Source: Chloroflexota bacterium (GTDB lineage Bacteria; Chloroflexota; Limnocylindria; QHBO01). Taken from it: DNA of 17,621 nucleotides. The notes under the pieces are model-generated. The model saw nothing but the letters and a program-made list of their open reading frames with translations, did no database searches and was not told the origin of the DNA. The position numbers and the translations under genes were made by a program. Each line of letters begins with the position of its first letter. The stretch's first letter is position 1. Shown one piece after another: positions 1 to 7,016 of the stretch. The stretch is taken from the NCBI GenBank assembly GCA_029865285.1, contig JAOUHE010000019.1:1-17621 (forward strand), read 5' to 3'.

Positions 1-1
1 G

Positions 2-916
2 GTCATCCCCTGCACCAGCCAGGCGGCCGACAACAACGTCCTCGGTGAGTACGGCGCCGCACTGAACCGCCACCTCGGTGTGACCGACACCCGGGCGGTG
101 GTCGCCGGGGGGTCGGTCTCCTCCTGGCGCAGCGCACCGATGAACGGCTCGACCCCGGTCGGTTCCGACGGCACGTCCCACAACGCGCTGAGCTTCGACT
201 TCAACCGCGGCTATGTCGTTACCGATGCCGACACCTTCGCCACGAGCCTGGATGGCGTCTTCGCCTGCGGCGACTTCGTCACCGGTCCGGCAACGATCAT
301 CGAGTCGGCTGGGCGCGCCCGGCGTGCAGCCCGCTCGATCGACCGCTGGCTCGATGGCGTGCGTGGCGCCGAGCTGGTGGAACTGCCGGTCATCAATCGC
401 GCGGTGGTGACACAGGCGCTCGAGCACGACATGCCCGACCGGTACGAGGCGATCGAGCGGCAGCACATCCCGATGGCCCCGCCAGAGCTGCGTCGCGACT
501 TCACGAGCCTGGTGGAGGTCGGCTACGACACCCGTAGCGCCATCACCGAGGGAAGCCGCTGCCTCCAGTGCAATCACAACATCAACATCGACGGCCCGCG
601 CTGTATCCTGTGCGGGCTCTGCGCCGATGTCTGCCCCGAAGGCGTCATCTACATGATCGACAAGGCGCAGGTCGGTGGCGACGACCCGGAGATTGGGCTG
701 TTCCAGTCGTGGCCGCGGGGTATCGCGATGGTCATCGACGAGGAGCGCTGCATCCGGTGCAACCTCTGCGTCGAGCGGTGTCCAACCAACTGCATCACGA
801 TGGACCGTCTCGAACTCGAGCGGATCACGCCTGACGGGAAGGTGCTCTTGGAAAGCTACAAGGACAACATCCTGGGGCAGGTCGGTCAGCAGGCCGGCGC
901 GGCGGTGCGACGATGA
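2..916 (+). CDS. FAD/NAD(P)-dependent oxidoreductase with C-terminal 2x[4Fe-4S] ferredoxin domain (5' partial)
   Basis: The frame is open from base 2, so the start lies outside the window; 304 residues are visible. The first part is the end of a GltD-like (glutamate synthase small subunit-like) flavoprotein fold. It contains the typical FAD-closing segment LDGVFACGDFVTGPATIIES followed by an Arg/Ala-rich helix. Further on is a CLQC pair, then two classical 4Fe-4S motifs: CILCGLCADVCPEG (from about base 602) and CIRCNLCVERCPTN (from about base 749). The likely role is moving electrons between a pyridine nucleotide or other donor and the quinol/cytochrome chain; this is inferred only from fold and neighbourhood. 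Its stop overlaps the start of the cytochrome b gene (ATGA at 913-916), so it belongs to the bc operon and may be a dedicated partner. The exact substrate cannot be told. Confident in the family, not in the function. Confidence 0.85.
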   Translation, partial: VIPCTSQAADNNVLGEYGAALNRHLGVTDTRAVVAGGSVSSWRSAPMNGSTPVGSDGTSHNALSFDFNRGYVVTDADTFATSLDGVFACGDFVTGPATIIESAGRARRAARSIDRWLDGVRGAELVELPVINRAVVTQALEHDMPDRYEAIERQHIPMAPPELRRDFTSLVEVGYDTRSAITEGSRCLQCNHNINIDGPRCILCGLCADVCPEGVIYMIDKAQVGGDDPEIGLFQSWPRGIAMVIDEERCIRCNLCVERCPTNCITMDRLELERITPDGKVLLESYKDNILGQVGQQAGAAVRR

Positions 917-1647
917 CCTTCCCGGGTCCGGGCGACCTCGTGCGGGTCGTCAAGGAGTCGGCGCTGTGGCGGAGCCTCTTCCGCCAACCGTACCCGACCA
1001 CCAGCCGCACGCGCGCGCTCGCGGTGATGAACAACGTCTTCCTGCACCTGCACCCGGTGCGGGTCAAGAAGCACGCCGTCCGCTACACCTACACCTTCTG
1101 CCTGGGCGGGTTGAGCTTCTTCCTGTTCCTGGTGCTGACCGTGACCGGCGTCTACCTGATGTTCTTCTACGTGCCGTCGGTGACCCGCGCCTACCAGGAC
1201 ATCCTGTCGATCGAGAACTCGGTCGCCTTCGGCTCGTTCGTCCGGAACATGCACCGCTGGGGCGCGCACCTGATGGTGCTCACCGTCTTCCTGCACATGA
1301 TCCGCGTCTTCTATCACGGGGCCTACAAGCCGCCGCGCGAGTTCAACTGGGTGATCGGTGTCGTGCTGCTCTTCTCCACCCTGTGGCTCAGCTTCACCGG
1401 CTACCTGCTGCCGTGGGACCAGATCGCCTTCTGGGCCATCACCGTCGGCTCGCAGATGGCGACGTACGCGCCGCTCCTCTCCGACGAGTCGAGCTTCCTG
1501 CTGCTGGGCGGCGTGCTCGTTGACCAGGGCACCCTCATCCGCTTCTACGTCATGCACGTGATCGCCTTCCCGCTGATCGCGGCGATCCTGATGGTCGTCC
1601 ACTTCTGGAGGATCCGGAAGGACGGCGGCATCAGCGGGCCGGTGTGA
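913..1647 (+). CDS. Cytochrome b, b6-type N-terminal half (quinol:cytochrome c oxidoreductase)
   Basis: This 244-residue integral membrane subunit carries the two b haems of a bc/b6f-type complex. The haem ligands are visible: His114 (in NMHRW) and His128 (in FLHMIR) in helix B, 14 apart, and His215 (in VMHV) and His230 (in VVHFW) in helix D, 15 apart. The 15-residue spacing in helix D is the b6f-type pattern; mitochondrial-type bc1 has 14. GYLLPWDQ, PREFNW and the C-terminal GGISGPV match cytochrome b6. Cys63 in TFCLGG sits where b6 has the cysteine that binds the extra haem c(i) covalently. The protein has four membrane spans and the length usual for cytochrome b6. The ATG overlaps the upstream stop by 4 nt, and the subunit IV gene follows after 15 nt. 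Confidence 0.95.
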   Translation: MTFPGPGDLVRVVKESALWRSLFRQPYPTTSRTRALAVMNNVFLHLHPVRVKKHAVRYTYTFCLGGLSFFLFLVLTVTGVYLMFFYVPSVTRAYQDILSIENSVAFGSFVRNMHRWGAHLMVLTVFLHMIRVFYHGAYKPPREFNWVIGVVLLFSTLWLSFTGYLLPWDQIAFWAITVGSQMATYAPLLSDESSFLLLGGVLVDQGTLIRFYVMHVIAFPLIAAILMVVHFWRIRKDGGISGPV

Positions 1648-1662
1648 GTTGACGAGGGACCG

Positions 1663-2277
1663 ATGACCATCGAGAAGCGGCGCAACGCCACGGCCGACAA
1701 GAACGCCCCGACCCAGGCGCCGAACGTGCCGGCGGTCGAGCGCGGCGCCGGCCCGAAGTTGCCGGGCCCGCCCGGCGTACCGGGCACCGAGCGCTTCCGC
1801 CTGCTGGCGTACGTCAAGCAGGAGTCGCTCGTCCGTGTCGACAAGCGCCCTGATGAGACGCTCCTGACCTGGCCACACCTGCTCCGCGCCGAGTTCCTGG
1901 CCGCGCTACTGATGGGCGTGGTGCTCGTGGTGGCGTCGGTCACCATCAGGGCGCCGCTCGAAGAGATGGCCAACGCCGGCGTGACACCGCACGTCGCCAA
2001 GGCGCCGTGGTACTTCCTCGGCCTCCAGGAGTTGATCTCCTACTTCAACGCGACCGTGGCCGGGGCCTTCCTGCCCATCATCTACCTGGTCGGGCTGGCG
2101 CTGGTGCCGTACATCGACCGATCCCCCTACAAGGCGGCGCGCGATCGAAAGACCATGTGGGTCTTCTTCATGTGCCTGATGGTGGGCGGACTGCTCATTA
2201 CCATCATCGGCTCGTTCTTCCGGGGCCCCGGCTGGAACTGGGTCTGGCCATGGGACGGGATCTTCTTCACCCTATGA
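1663..2277 (+). CDS. Cytochrome b C-terminal half (subunit IV-like) of the bc complex
   Basis: This 204-residue protein supplies the second half of split cytochrome b, including part of the quinol-oxidising (Qo) site. The first ~60 residues are hydrophilic and Pro-rich, longer than in petD of b6f. Three membrane spans follow, roughly at residues 73-93, 118-148 and 165-187. Where the Qo motif PEWY is expected, the sequence reads KAPWYFLGLQE (A114-P115-W116-Y117), so the glutamate is absent. The KAPWY form is, from memory, also seen in other split-b complexes. GAGGGA at about 1653-1658 serves as ribosome-binding site ahead of the ATG. The stop overlaps the Rieske ATG (2274-2277). Conserved context on both sides makes the assignment firm. 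Confidence 0.92.
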   Translation: MTIEKRRNATADKNAPTQAPNVPAVERGAGPKLPGPPGVPGTERFRLLAYVKQESLVRVDKRPDETLLTWPHLLRAEFLAALLMGVVLVVASVTIRAPLEEMANAGVTPHVAKAPWYFLGLQELISYFNATVAGAFLPIIYLVGLALVPYIDRSPYKAARDRKTMWVFFMCLMVGGLLITIIGSFFRGPGWNWVWPWDGIFFTL

Positions 2278-2888
2278 GCCAACTGCCCACCTACGGTGAG
2301 GTCCCCGGTCGCCCGATCGGCGAGATGAGCCGGCGCGGCTTCATGCGCCGCATGCTCGGCGTCGGCGTGGCGATCCTGTCGGTGGAGTTCCTGGCCGGCA
2401 CGGTGAACTTCCTCTGGCCGAACGTGCGCAGCGGGCTCGGCGGCAGGCTGACCATCGGCACTCCGGCCGAGATCATCGCCAACGATCCTGCCTGGGCTAC
2501 CGGGACGCCGTTCGCCTTCAACCGGGCGCGCCTCTTCTTCCTCAACGTCCCTGCCGCCAAGGGCCTGGTGGACGGCAGCGGCGCGTCCGTCACGGATCCC
2601 GGCGAGGAGGTCCTGGCCCTCTACCGCAAGTGCCCCCACCTGGGCTGTCAGATCCCGCCGCTGTGCGACCAGAGCAAGTGGTTCGAGTGCCTCTGCCACG
2701 GCAGCAAGTACACGATCCTCGGCGAGAAGCGCGCCGGCCCCGCGCCACGCGGAATGGATAGCTTCGCGGTCGAGGTCGTCGAGGGTGCCTACGTTGTCGA
2801 TACCAGCCGGATCGTGGGAGGCCCGCCCGAGGGCACCGTCACCTTCGACCCCCGCGATACCGCGGCCATTCCGCACTGTGCCGGCTGA
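2274..2888 (+). CDS. Rieske [2Fe-2S] subunit of the bc complex
   Basis: This 204-residue Rieske protein takes electrons from quinol at the Qo site and passes them to the haem c subunit. The N-terminus has an SRRGFMRRMLG stretch, resembling a Tat-type twin-arginine signal, followed by a hydrophobic anchor at about residues 24-45. Box I is CPHLGC (C120-C125) and box II CLCHGS (C139-S144). By family precedent the cluster ligands are C120, H122, C139 and H142, with a C125-C141 disulfide. Box I has Pro where most Rieske proteins have Thr (CTHLGC), a change next to the cluster that could shift the midpoint potential. After box II comes a GPAPRGMDSF segment like the usual GPAPRPL loop. The start is fixed by the ATGA overlap with the upstream gene; an open frame extends further 5' but lies inside that gene. 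Confidence 0.95.
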   Translation: MSQLPTYGEVPGRPIGEMSRRGFMRRMLGVGVAILSVEFLAGTVNFLWPNVRSGLGGRLTIGTPAEIIANDPAWATGTPFAFNRARLFFLNVPAAKGLVDGSGASVTDPGEEVLALYRKCPHLGCQIPPLCDQSKWFECLCHGSKYTILGEKRAGPAPRGMDSFAVEVVEGAYVVDTSRIVGGPPEGTVTFDPRDTAAIPHCAG

Positions 2889-2891
2889 CCG

Positions 2892-3983
2892 ATGCGCTTC
2901 AAGGCGATCGCCATCTTTCTGATGAGCGGCATGGCGCTCTTCACCGCGTTCTACTGGATGACCGATGGCGCGCGCCGGGAGTCCGAGTTCCGGGCCCAAC
3001 AGACCGAGTTGATCGAGCTCGGGACGCTCTACTTTGGGCCCGACGAGATCATCCACACCGTGACGGTCTCCAGCGCCGGGTTCGAACCCGCCGTCATCGA
3101 GATCGAGATCAACGCGTCGATCAACTTCACCAACACGCTCGGTGCCGACATCACCCTGCGAGGGACCGGATCCCACCCCTTCGAGGCAGAGGTGAAGGCA
3201 GGGAAGCAGGCAAAGACGCGCTTCCAGTCCGACGGCGTCACATCGGTGACCGCCGATGGTGTGGCCGGTACGCTCGAGGTAACCTCGGGGCCCGAGTTCC
3301 TCAGCCCGCTCGGCGCCAACTGCGCCCGCTGCCATGGAGCCGATGGCACGGGCGGCGTCACGCCTTTGGGCAACCAGGCACCCAATCTGCATTCTCGCGC
3401 GCTGGCCAACAAGTGGAAGGACACCGGCGGGGAGGTGGCCAATATCGACGATGGCGCGCCACCCGTCCTGAACAACTACGTGAATTGGGCGATCCGCTAC
3501 GGTGGCATCGTGGTGAGCGGGAACGCCAAGTCGGAGATGCCCGCCTGGGGCGCCGAGGGCGGGCTGACGCTGAACCAGATCGATGCCCTGACCGCTCTGG
3601 TCGGCACCTGGGCAAACGAGACGCTTCAACAGCCGGTCGAGGGGATCCCCGACACGGTGGAGGCGGGGAAGCAGGTGTACGTGGACGCCGGCTGTGTCAA
3701 CTGCCACCAGGCCGACTATTCCGGAGTGGCTGGCACCTTCCCATCACTGCTGAACATCGGCAACGAGCCGGTGATCGATCTGCCCAACCCGATCAGCGGA
3801 CTCGACAAGCTCCAGGCGGACTATGCCGCCAATAGCCGGACCTTCCTGGAGATGTGGATCCGCGACTCGGCGACGAACTACAACGGCGGGACGGCGACCG
3901 GCATGTTGCCGTACCCGGAGGGGTCGCTCAGTGCGGACGCCCTGAAGGCGCTGATCACCTTCCTGCTGAGTCTGAAGCAGTAG
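2892..3983 (+). CDS. Membrane-anchored dihaem cytochrome c with cupredoxin-like segment
   Basis: This 363-residue protein is likely the haem c electron acceptor of the bc complex. An N-terminal uncleaved anchor spans residues ~5-24. Residues ~50-125 look like a beta-sandwich cupredoxin fold (HTVTVSSAGFEPAVIEIEIN, later a GVTSVTADG turn). The His/Cys/Met copper ligands are not evident, so it is probably a non-metal remnant or docking module. Two cytochrome c domains follow: CARCH at residues 144-148 and CVNCH at 268-272. Candidate distal Met ligands are SEMPAW (about residue 216) and MLPYP (about residue 338). It starts 3 nt after the Rieske stop with no clear ribosome-binding site, which suggests translational coupling. 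The haems would be attached by the Ccm system encoded at the right end of this window. Confidence 0.9.
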   Translation: MRFKAIAIFLMSGMALFTAFYWMTDGARRESEFRAQQTELIELGTLYFGPDEIIHTVTVSSAGFEPAVIEIEINASINFTNTLGADITLRGTGSHPFEAEVKAGKQAKTRFQSDGVTSVTADGVAGTLEVTSGPEFLSPLGANCARCHGADGTGGVTPLGNQAPNLHSRALANKWKDTGGEVANIDDGAPPVLNNYVNWAIRYGGIVVSGNAKSEMPAWGAEGGLTLNQIDALTALVGTWANETLQQPVEGIPDTVEAGKQVYVDAGCVNCHQADYSGVAGTFPSLLNIGNEPVIDLPNPISGLDKLQADYAANSRTFLEMWIRDSATNYNGGTATGMLPYPEGSLSADALKALITFLLSLKQ

Positions 3984-3990
3984 CCGACTG

Positions 3991-4569
3991 ATGACGAACT
4001 ACACCGTCCCGCCCCGTCGCGACCTCATCTCGCGGGTGGTCCGCGAGGTCGATGATTTCGCCAGCTGGCTGCTGTACGGCGGCGAGACCTGGCTGGTTGC
4101 GCTGCTGAAGGGCGTGCCGCTCTTCCTGTTCATGTACTTCGTGCTCGGCTACATCCCCAACTACGCCAACACCATCACCACCCTGTACCTCGGCTTCAGC
4201 AAGGACGTCGGCTACCTGGTGGCGATCGTGCTGATCGGCGGTCCGACCTTCACGCTGCTCCTGGTGATGGCGCTCTGGACGCAGGCGGCTCGAGGCCGGC
4301 GCGGCTTCGCCTGGTCGCTCATCCGCTTCCTGGACGTCATGCAGTACGCCGCCACCGCGCTGGCGATCATCCCGTTCATGCTCTTCAACCTGGCGGGCGG
4401 CAGTCTCATCCCGCTGCGATTCCCGCTGCTGGCGCTGGGGCTCGGGGCCATGGCCGCCGGCGGCGGCGCGACCGGCATCGTCTACCTGTGGTTCGAGTAT
4501 CGCCGTGTCAGCCGCCGCGAGGCGGAGGCGGCCGCCGCTGCCGGAGCGGCCTGGTCCGCCGGCGGCTGA
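3991..4569 (+). CDS. Unrecognised polytopic membrane protein in the bc operon
   Basis: I do not recognise this 192-residue protein. It has a charged N-terminus (PPRRDLISRVVREVDDF) followed by about four hydrophobic segments near residues 33-55, 74-98, 114-134 and 142-168. It ends in a charged, Ala/Glu-rich cytoplasmic tail. No haem, Fe-S or quinone motif is evident, though His-free helices with Tyr/Trp at the ends could pack against the cytochrome b subunits. It lies 7 nt after the cytochrome c stop, and the next gene begins inside its 3' end. Position in the operon suggests an accessory subunit or assembly factor of the bc complex; this is inference only. The codon pattern is like that of its neighbours. 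Confidence 0.75.
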   Translation: MTNYTVPPRRDLISRVVREVDDFASWLLYGGETWLVALLKGVPLFLFMYFVLGYIPNYANTITTLYLGFSKDVGYLVAIVLIGGPTFTLLLVMALWTQAARGRRGFAWSLIRFLDVMQYAATALAIIPFMLFNLAGGSLIPLRFPLLALGLGAMAAGGGATGIVYLWFEYRRVSRREAEAAAAAGAAWSAGG

Positions 4570-4924
4570 GGGCCGCCCCACGAGCACTTCCCGCTGGCTC
4601 GTCCTCCACGTCGCCTGGTCGGCGACCGTCCTGGCCGCCGCGGCCGGGCTCATCCTTCTGGAGCTCGGTGCCCCGTGCCCACCCGGCGGCCCCCTGAGCA
4701 TCGGAAACTGCGTCGCCGTGCGCCCCTTCGCAGTCGGTGTCGCCGGCCTCTCGGCCGCCCTGTACGTCACGGGACTGAGCGGCGTGCTCGCGTGGGTGAC
4801 GGGACTCCGCCGCCGCGGTCTCGCCGACACCCGAGCCGCCCGCGACTGGTACCTGCTGGCGGCGCTGATTGGCGTGCCCGTGGCACCCCTGCTGGCGTTC
4901 ACCCTGGTCTCGGCCCTCCGCTAG
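4505..4924 (+). CDS. Unrecognised small membrane protein, possibly four spans
   Basis: This is a 139-residue frame with a GTG start at 4505, overlapping the upstream gene by 65 nt. The start is uncertain. No ATG, GTG or TTG follows in frame until well into the first hydrophobic helix, and the first ~30 residues are an Arg/Pro-rich stretch read from the overlap. From about residue 30 the protein has hydrophobic segments (HVAWSATVLAAAAGLILLEL, a central pair, and a C-terminal one ending VAPLLAFTLVSALR). Two cysteines, in APCPPG and GNCVAV, flank a probable outside loop and could form a disulfide. The family is not recognised. It sits 1 nt before the aldolase start, so it bridges the bc operon and the aldolase gene. 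Confidence 0.6.
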   Translation: MSAAARRRRPPLPERPGPPAAEGRPTSTSRWLVLHVAWSATVLAAAAGLILLELGAPCPPGGPLSIGNCVAVRPFAVGVAGLSAALYVTGLSGVLAWVTGLRRRGLADTRAARDWYLLAALIGVPVAPLLAFTLVSALR

Positions 4925-4925
4925 G

Positions 4926-6389
4926 ATGAACGCCATGACCACCACAAATGCCTCCGGGCTGCGTGACAGCCTCGCCGGCATCGCCACCATCAGCGGCGAT
5001 CGCCTGCAGATCATCGATGAATCCCGCTTCCGCGACGAACTGGTCGACAGCCTTGTCTTCGATGCGGTCTTCAACCCCGATGAGGAGCTGCGCGACGCCG
5101 CGCGCTGGCTCATCTGGAGCGCGTCACAGGCGCTCGGCTGCGGATCGGCCAGCATTCACGAGCTGTACATGGCGCGAGGCCGGGCCGAGTTTGCGGCCAC
5201 CGACTTCACCGTGCCGGCGATCAACCTCCGCGCCGCCGCCTATCTCACCGCGCGACAGGCTTTCGCGGCCGCCATCGAGCGCGATGCCGGGGCGGTGATC
5301 TTCGAGATCGCCAAGAGCGAGATGGCCTACACCGATCAGCGACCCGCGGAGTACACGGCAGTGGTCCTGGCTGCGGCTCTGCGCACCGGCTGGCGGGGCC
5401 CGGTCTTCCTCCAGGGCGACCATTTCCAGTTCAACGCCGCGAAATGGGCGGCCGACCCGGACACTGAGATGGCCGGCCTCCACGAGTTGACCCGTGAGGC
5501 GGTGGCGGCTGGCTTCTACAACATCGACATCGACAGCAGCACCCTGGTCGACCTGTCCCTGCCCACCGTGGCGGCGCAGCAGCGGGTGAACGCCGAGAAC
5601 ACCCTGAGCCTGACGGGTCTGATCCGCGAGATCGAGCCGGCCGGTGTCACGACCAGCATCGGCGGGGAGATCGGCGAGGTCGGCAAGGTGAACAGCACCG
5701 AGCAGGAGCTGCGCGCCTACCTGGATGGCTACTACGGCATGCTCCACGGCACCGGACTGCCGGGCGTGAGCAAGGTGAGCATCCAGACGGGTACCAGCCA
5801 CGGCGGCGTCGTCCTGCCGGACGGCAGCGTGGCGCAGGTCGCGATCGACTTCGACACCATGCGTCGACTCTCCGCGGTTGCGCGCGACGAGTACGGGCTG
5901 GCGGGCTGCGTGCAGCACGGCGCCAGCACGCTGCCGGAGGACGCCTTCGGGCACTTCCCGGAGAACGGGACTGCGGAGATCCACCTGGCCACCGGCTTCC
6001 AGAACATCCTGTACGACGACGGCGGCCTGCCCGACGAACTGCGCTCGGAGATGCTCGATTGGTGCGTGGCCAGTTGCGCCGACGAGCGCAAGCCCGGCGA
6101 GACCGATGAGCAGTTCCTGTACAAGACGCGCAAGAAGGCGATCGGCCCGTTCAAACGCGACCTGTGGACGCTCCCCGCGGAGGCAGAGGCGCAGGTCGCC
6201 GCCAACCTGCGCGGCAAGTTCGGCCACCTCTTCGACCTGCTCAAGATCGCGGGCACCCGCTCGCTGGTGGACCGATACGTGACGCCGCCAGACCTCCCAC
6301 GCCCCCTGCCGGCCGCCCTCGGCGGTGAAACGCAAGCGGCCGTCGTGGCCGGCGCATCGGTCTTCGAGGACGACGGCTCAGGGGAGTGA
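4926..6389 (+). CDS. Class II (zinc) fructose-bisphosphate aldolase-family protein, long form
   Basis: This 487-residue protein (484 if the second ATG at 4935 is used) has the class II ketose-bisphosphate aldolase core. Likely zinc ligands are all present: His166 in LQGDHFQ, His292 in TSHGG and His331 in VQHGAS. The helper motifs NIDIDSS and GGEIGEVG also match the family. Such enzymes cleave or form sugar bisphosphates such as fructose 1,6-bisphosphate via a zinc-bound enediolate. At 487 residues it is clearly longer than typical class II aldolases (about 285-360). The extra length is an N-terminal ~100-residue segment, insertions around the active-site loops, and a C-terminal tail after GTRSLVDRYVTPPD. 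The substrate could be another sugar phosphate. It starts 1 nt after the preceding stop; a transketolase lies 2.4 kb downstream. Confidence 0.82.
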   Translation: MNAMTTTNASGLRDSLAGIATISGDRLQIIDESRFRDELVDSLVFDAVFNPDEELRDAARWLIWSASQALGCGSASIHELYMARGRAEFAATDFTVPAINLRAAAYLTARQAFAAAIERDAGAVIFEIAKSEMAYTDQRPAEYTAVVLAAALRTGWRGPVFLQGDHFQFNAAKWAADPDTEMAGLHELTREAVAAGFYNIDIDSSTLVDLSLPTVAAQQRVNAENTLSLTGLIREIEPAGVTTSIGGEIGEVGKVNSTEQELRAYLDGYYGMLHGTGLPGVSKVSIQTGTSHGGVVLPDGSVAQVAIDFDTMRRLSAVARDEYGLAGCVQHGASTLPEDAFGHFPENGTAEIHLATGFQNILYDDGGLPDELRSEMLDWCVASCADERKPGETDEQFLYKTRKKAIGPFKRDLWTLPAEAEAQVAANLRGKFGHLFDLLKIAGTRSLVDRYVTPPDLPRPLPAALGGETQAAVVAGASVFEDDGSGE

Positions 6390-6399
6390 ACGCGACGTG

Positions 6400-6750
6400 A
6401 TGGCGACGCGGAGTGCCCGTTCCACCTGGCTGGTGGGCCTGCTCGACGGCGCGCTGATCAGCGTACCCGGGCTGATCTTCGGCATTCCCGGTCTGCTGGT
6501 GGTCCTCCTGATTATTGGGCTCGGCTCCCTCCTTTTCATGAATCTGTTCCTGCTCTCGGGGATGCTCGTCGGCGCCGGCGGACTGTGGGCCGCACTGCTC
6601 GCACGCCAACTCGTGCTGATCTGCACGGAGATCGATCGTCAGCCCGGAGACTGCGTTTCGGGCGGGCTGCTGGCGTTCACCGCCGGTGCGGCGGGCATCG
6701 CGGTGCTTGGTGTGGCGCTCGCCGTCGTCGCGAGGCGCCGCAGAGGCTAG
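6400..6750 (+). CDS. Small hydrophobic membrane protein, unknown
   Basis: This is a 116-residue protein with three or four closely spaced hydrophobic segments (about residues 10-28, 31-66 and 88-110) and an Arg-rich C-terminus (VARRRRG). GGGGAG at about 6381-6386 is a good ribosome-binding site for the ATG at 6400. A GTG sits directly before it, and an in-frame upstream start inside the aldolase gene is less likely. The central part is rich in Gly, Leu and Ile (GLIFGIPGLLVVLLIIGLG) and is followed by two cysteines in LICTEID and GDCVSGG. No family is recognised. It begins 10 nt after the aldolase stop, so it is probably co-transcribed with it. Confidence 0.65.
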   Translation: MATRSARSTWLVGLLDGALISVPGLIFGIPGLLVVLLIIGLGSLLFMNLFLLSGMLVGAGGLWAALLARQLVLICTEIDRQPGDCVSGGLLAFTAGAAGIAVLGVALAVVARRRRG

Positions 6751-6765
6751 CGACACCCTGCGAAT

Positions 6766-6780
6766 ACCACGCATGGTGGT
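6766..6780 (-). repeat. Palindromic element copy 1, ACCACNNTGCGTGGT
   Basis: Read on the minus strand this is ACCACCATGCGTGGT, with arms ACCAC/GTGGT around a 5-nt centre. It is the first of three copies in the 6751-7016 gap and opposite in orientation to the other two. The similarity to copy 3 extends outward (minus strand GAACCACCATGCGTGGTA against GAACCACTATGCGTGGTA, one mismatch in 18). Confidence 0.7.
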
Positions 6781-6816
6781 TCATTGACGCGTGGGATGCC
6801 GTAAACGCCCGGCGGC

Positions 6817-6831
6817 ACCACGGTGCGTGGT
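6817..6831 (+). repeat. Palindromic element copy 2, ACCACNNTGCGTGGT
   Basis: The plus strand reads ACCACGGTGCGTGGT and is extended by a flanking G/C pair (GCACCAC...GTGGTGC). It lies 51 bp centre-to-centre from copy 1 and 82 bp from copy 3. It keeps the same 13 fixed positions as the other copies and differs only in the two variable bases. Confidence 0.7.
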
Positions 6832-6898
6832 GCGAATCGACGAAAAGGCGCCTACGGGGCAGGCCAGCGGCTCGGATGCGGCGGATCTGTGCTGTTGA

Positions 6899-6913
6899 AC
6901 CACTATGCGTGGT
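6899..6913 (+). repeat. Palindromic element copy 3, ACCACNNTGCGTGGT
   Basis: The plus strand reads ACCACTATGCGTGGT. This is the third copy in the non-coding gap between two convergently transcribed genes. It forms a long imperfect inverted pair with copy 1. No credible gene overlaps it. Confidence 0.7.
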
Positions 6914-6962
6914 ACGCGAGCAGGGGGCGGACCAGAGCGGGCGAGACGGACCGCCGGACAGC

Positions 6963-6990
6963 AAAAAGCCCCGGCGGCGGGCCGGGGCTT
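6963..6990 (-). terminator. Rho-independent terminator of the IscA/ErpA-type gene
   Basis: On the minus strand an 8-bp perfect stem, AGCCCCGG (rc of 6982-6989) with CCGGGGCT (rc of 6967-6974), closes a GC-rich 7-nt loop. It is followed by a run of five T (rc of 6963-6967). It lies 27 bp past the stop codon of the minus-strand Fe-S carrier gene. On the plus strand there is no T-run after the hairpin, so it should work mainly for the minus strand. Confidence 0.85.
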
Positions 6991-7016
6991 CGAGGTGGTC
7001 GCGGACCAGGGAAGGT

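Noticed and set aside
2127..3707. 526-codon open frame on the minus strand across the Rieske and cytochrome c genes
   Set aside because: The plus-strand genes here have clear haem and Fe-S motifs. The antisense frame is Arg/His/Gly-rich, low in family-like motifs, and is the usual third-position effect of high GC.
5124..6335. 403-codon minus-strand frame inside the aldolase gene
   Set aside because: It is antisense to a gene with conserved zinc ligands; no start signal or recognisable motif.
6766..6913. Reading the three palindromes as a CRISPR-like array
   Set aside because: Copies are only 15 bp, in mixed orientation and unevenly spaced (51 and 82 bp), and no cas gene is nearby.
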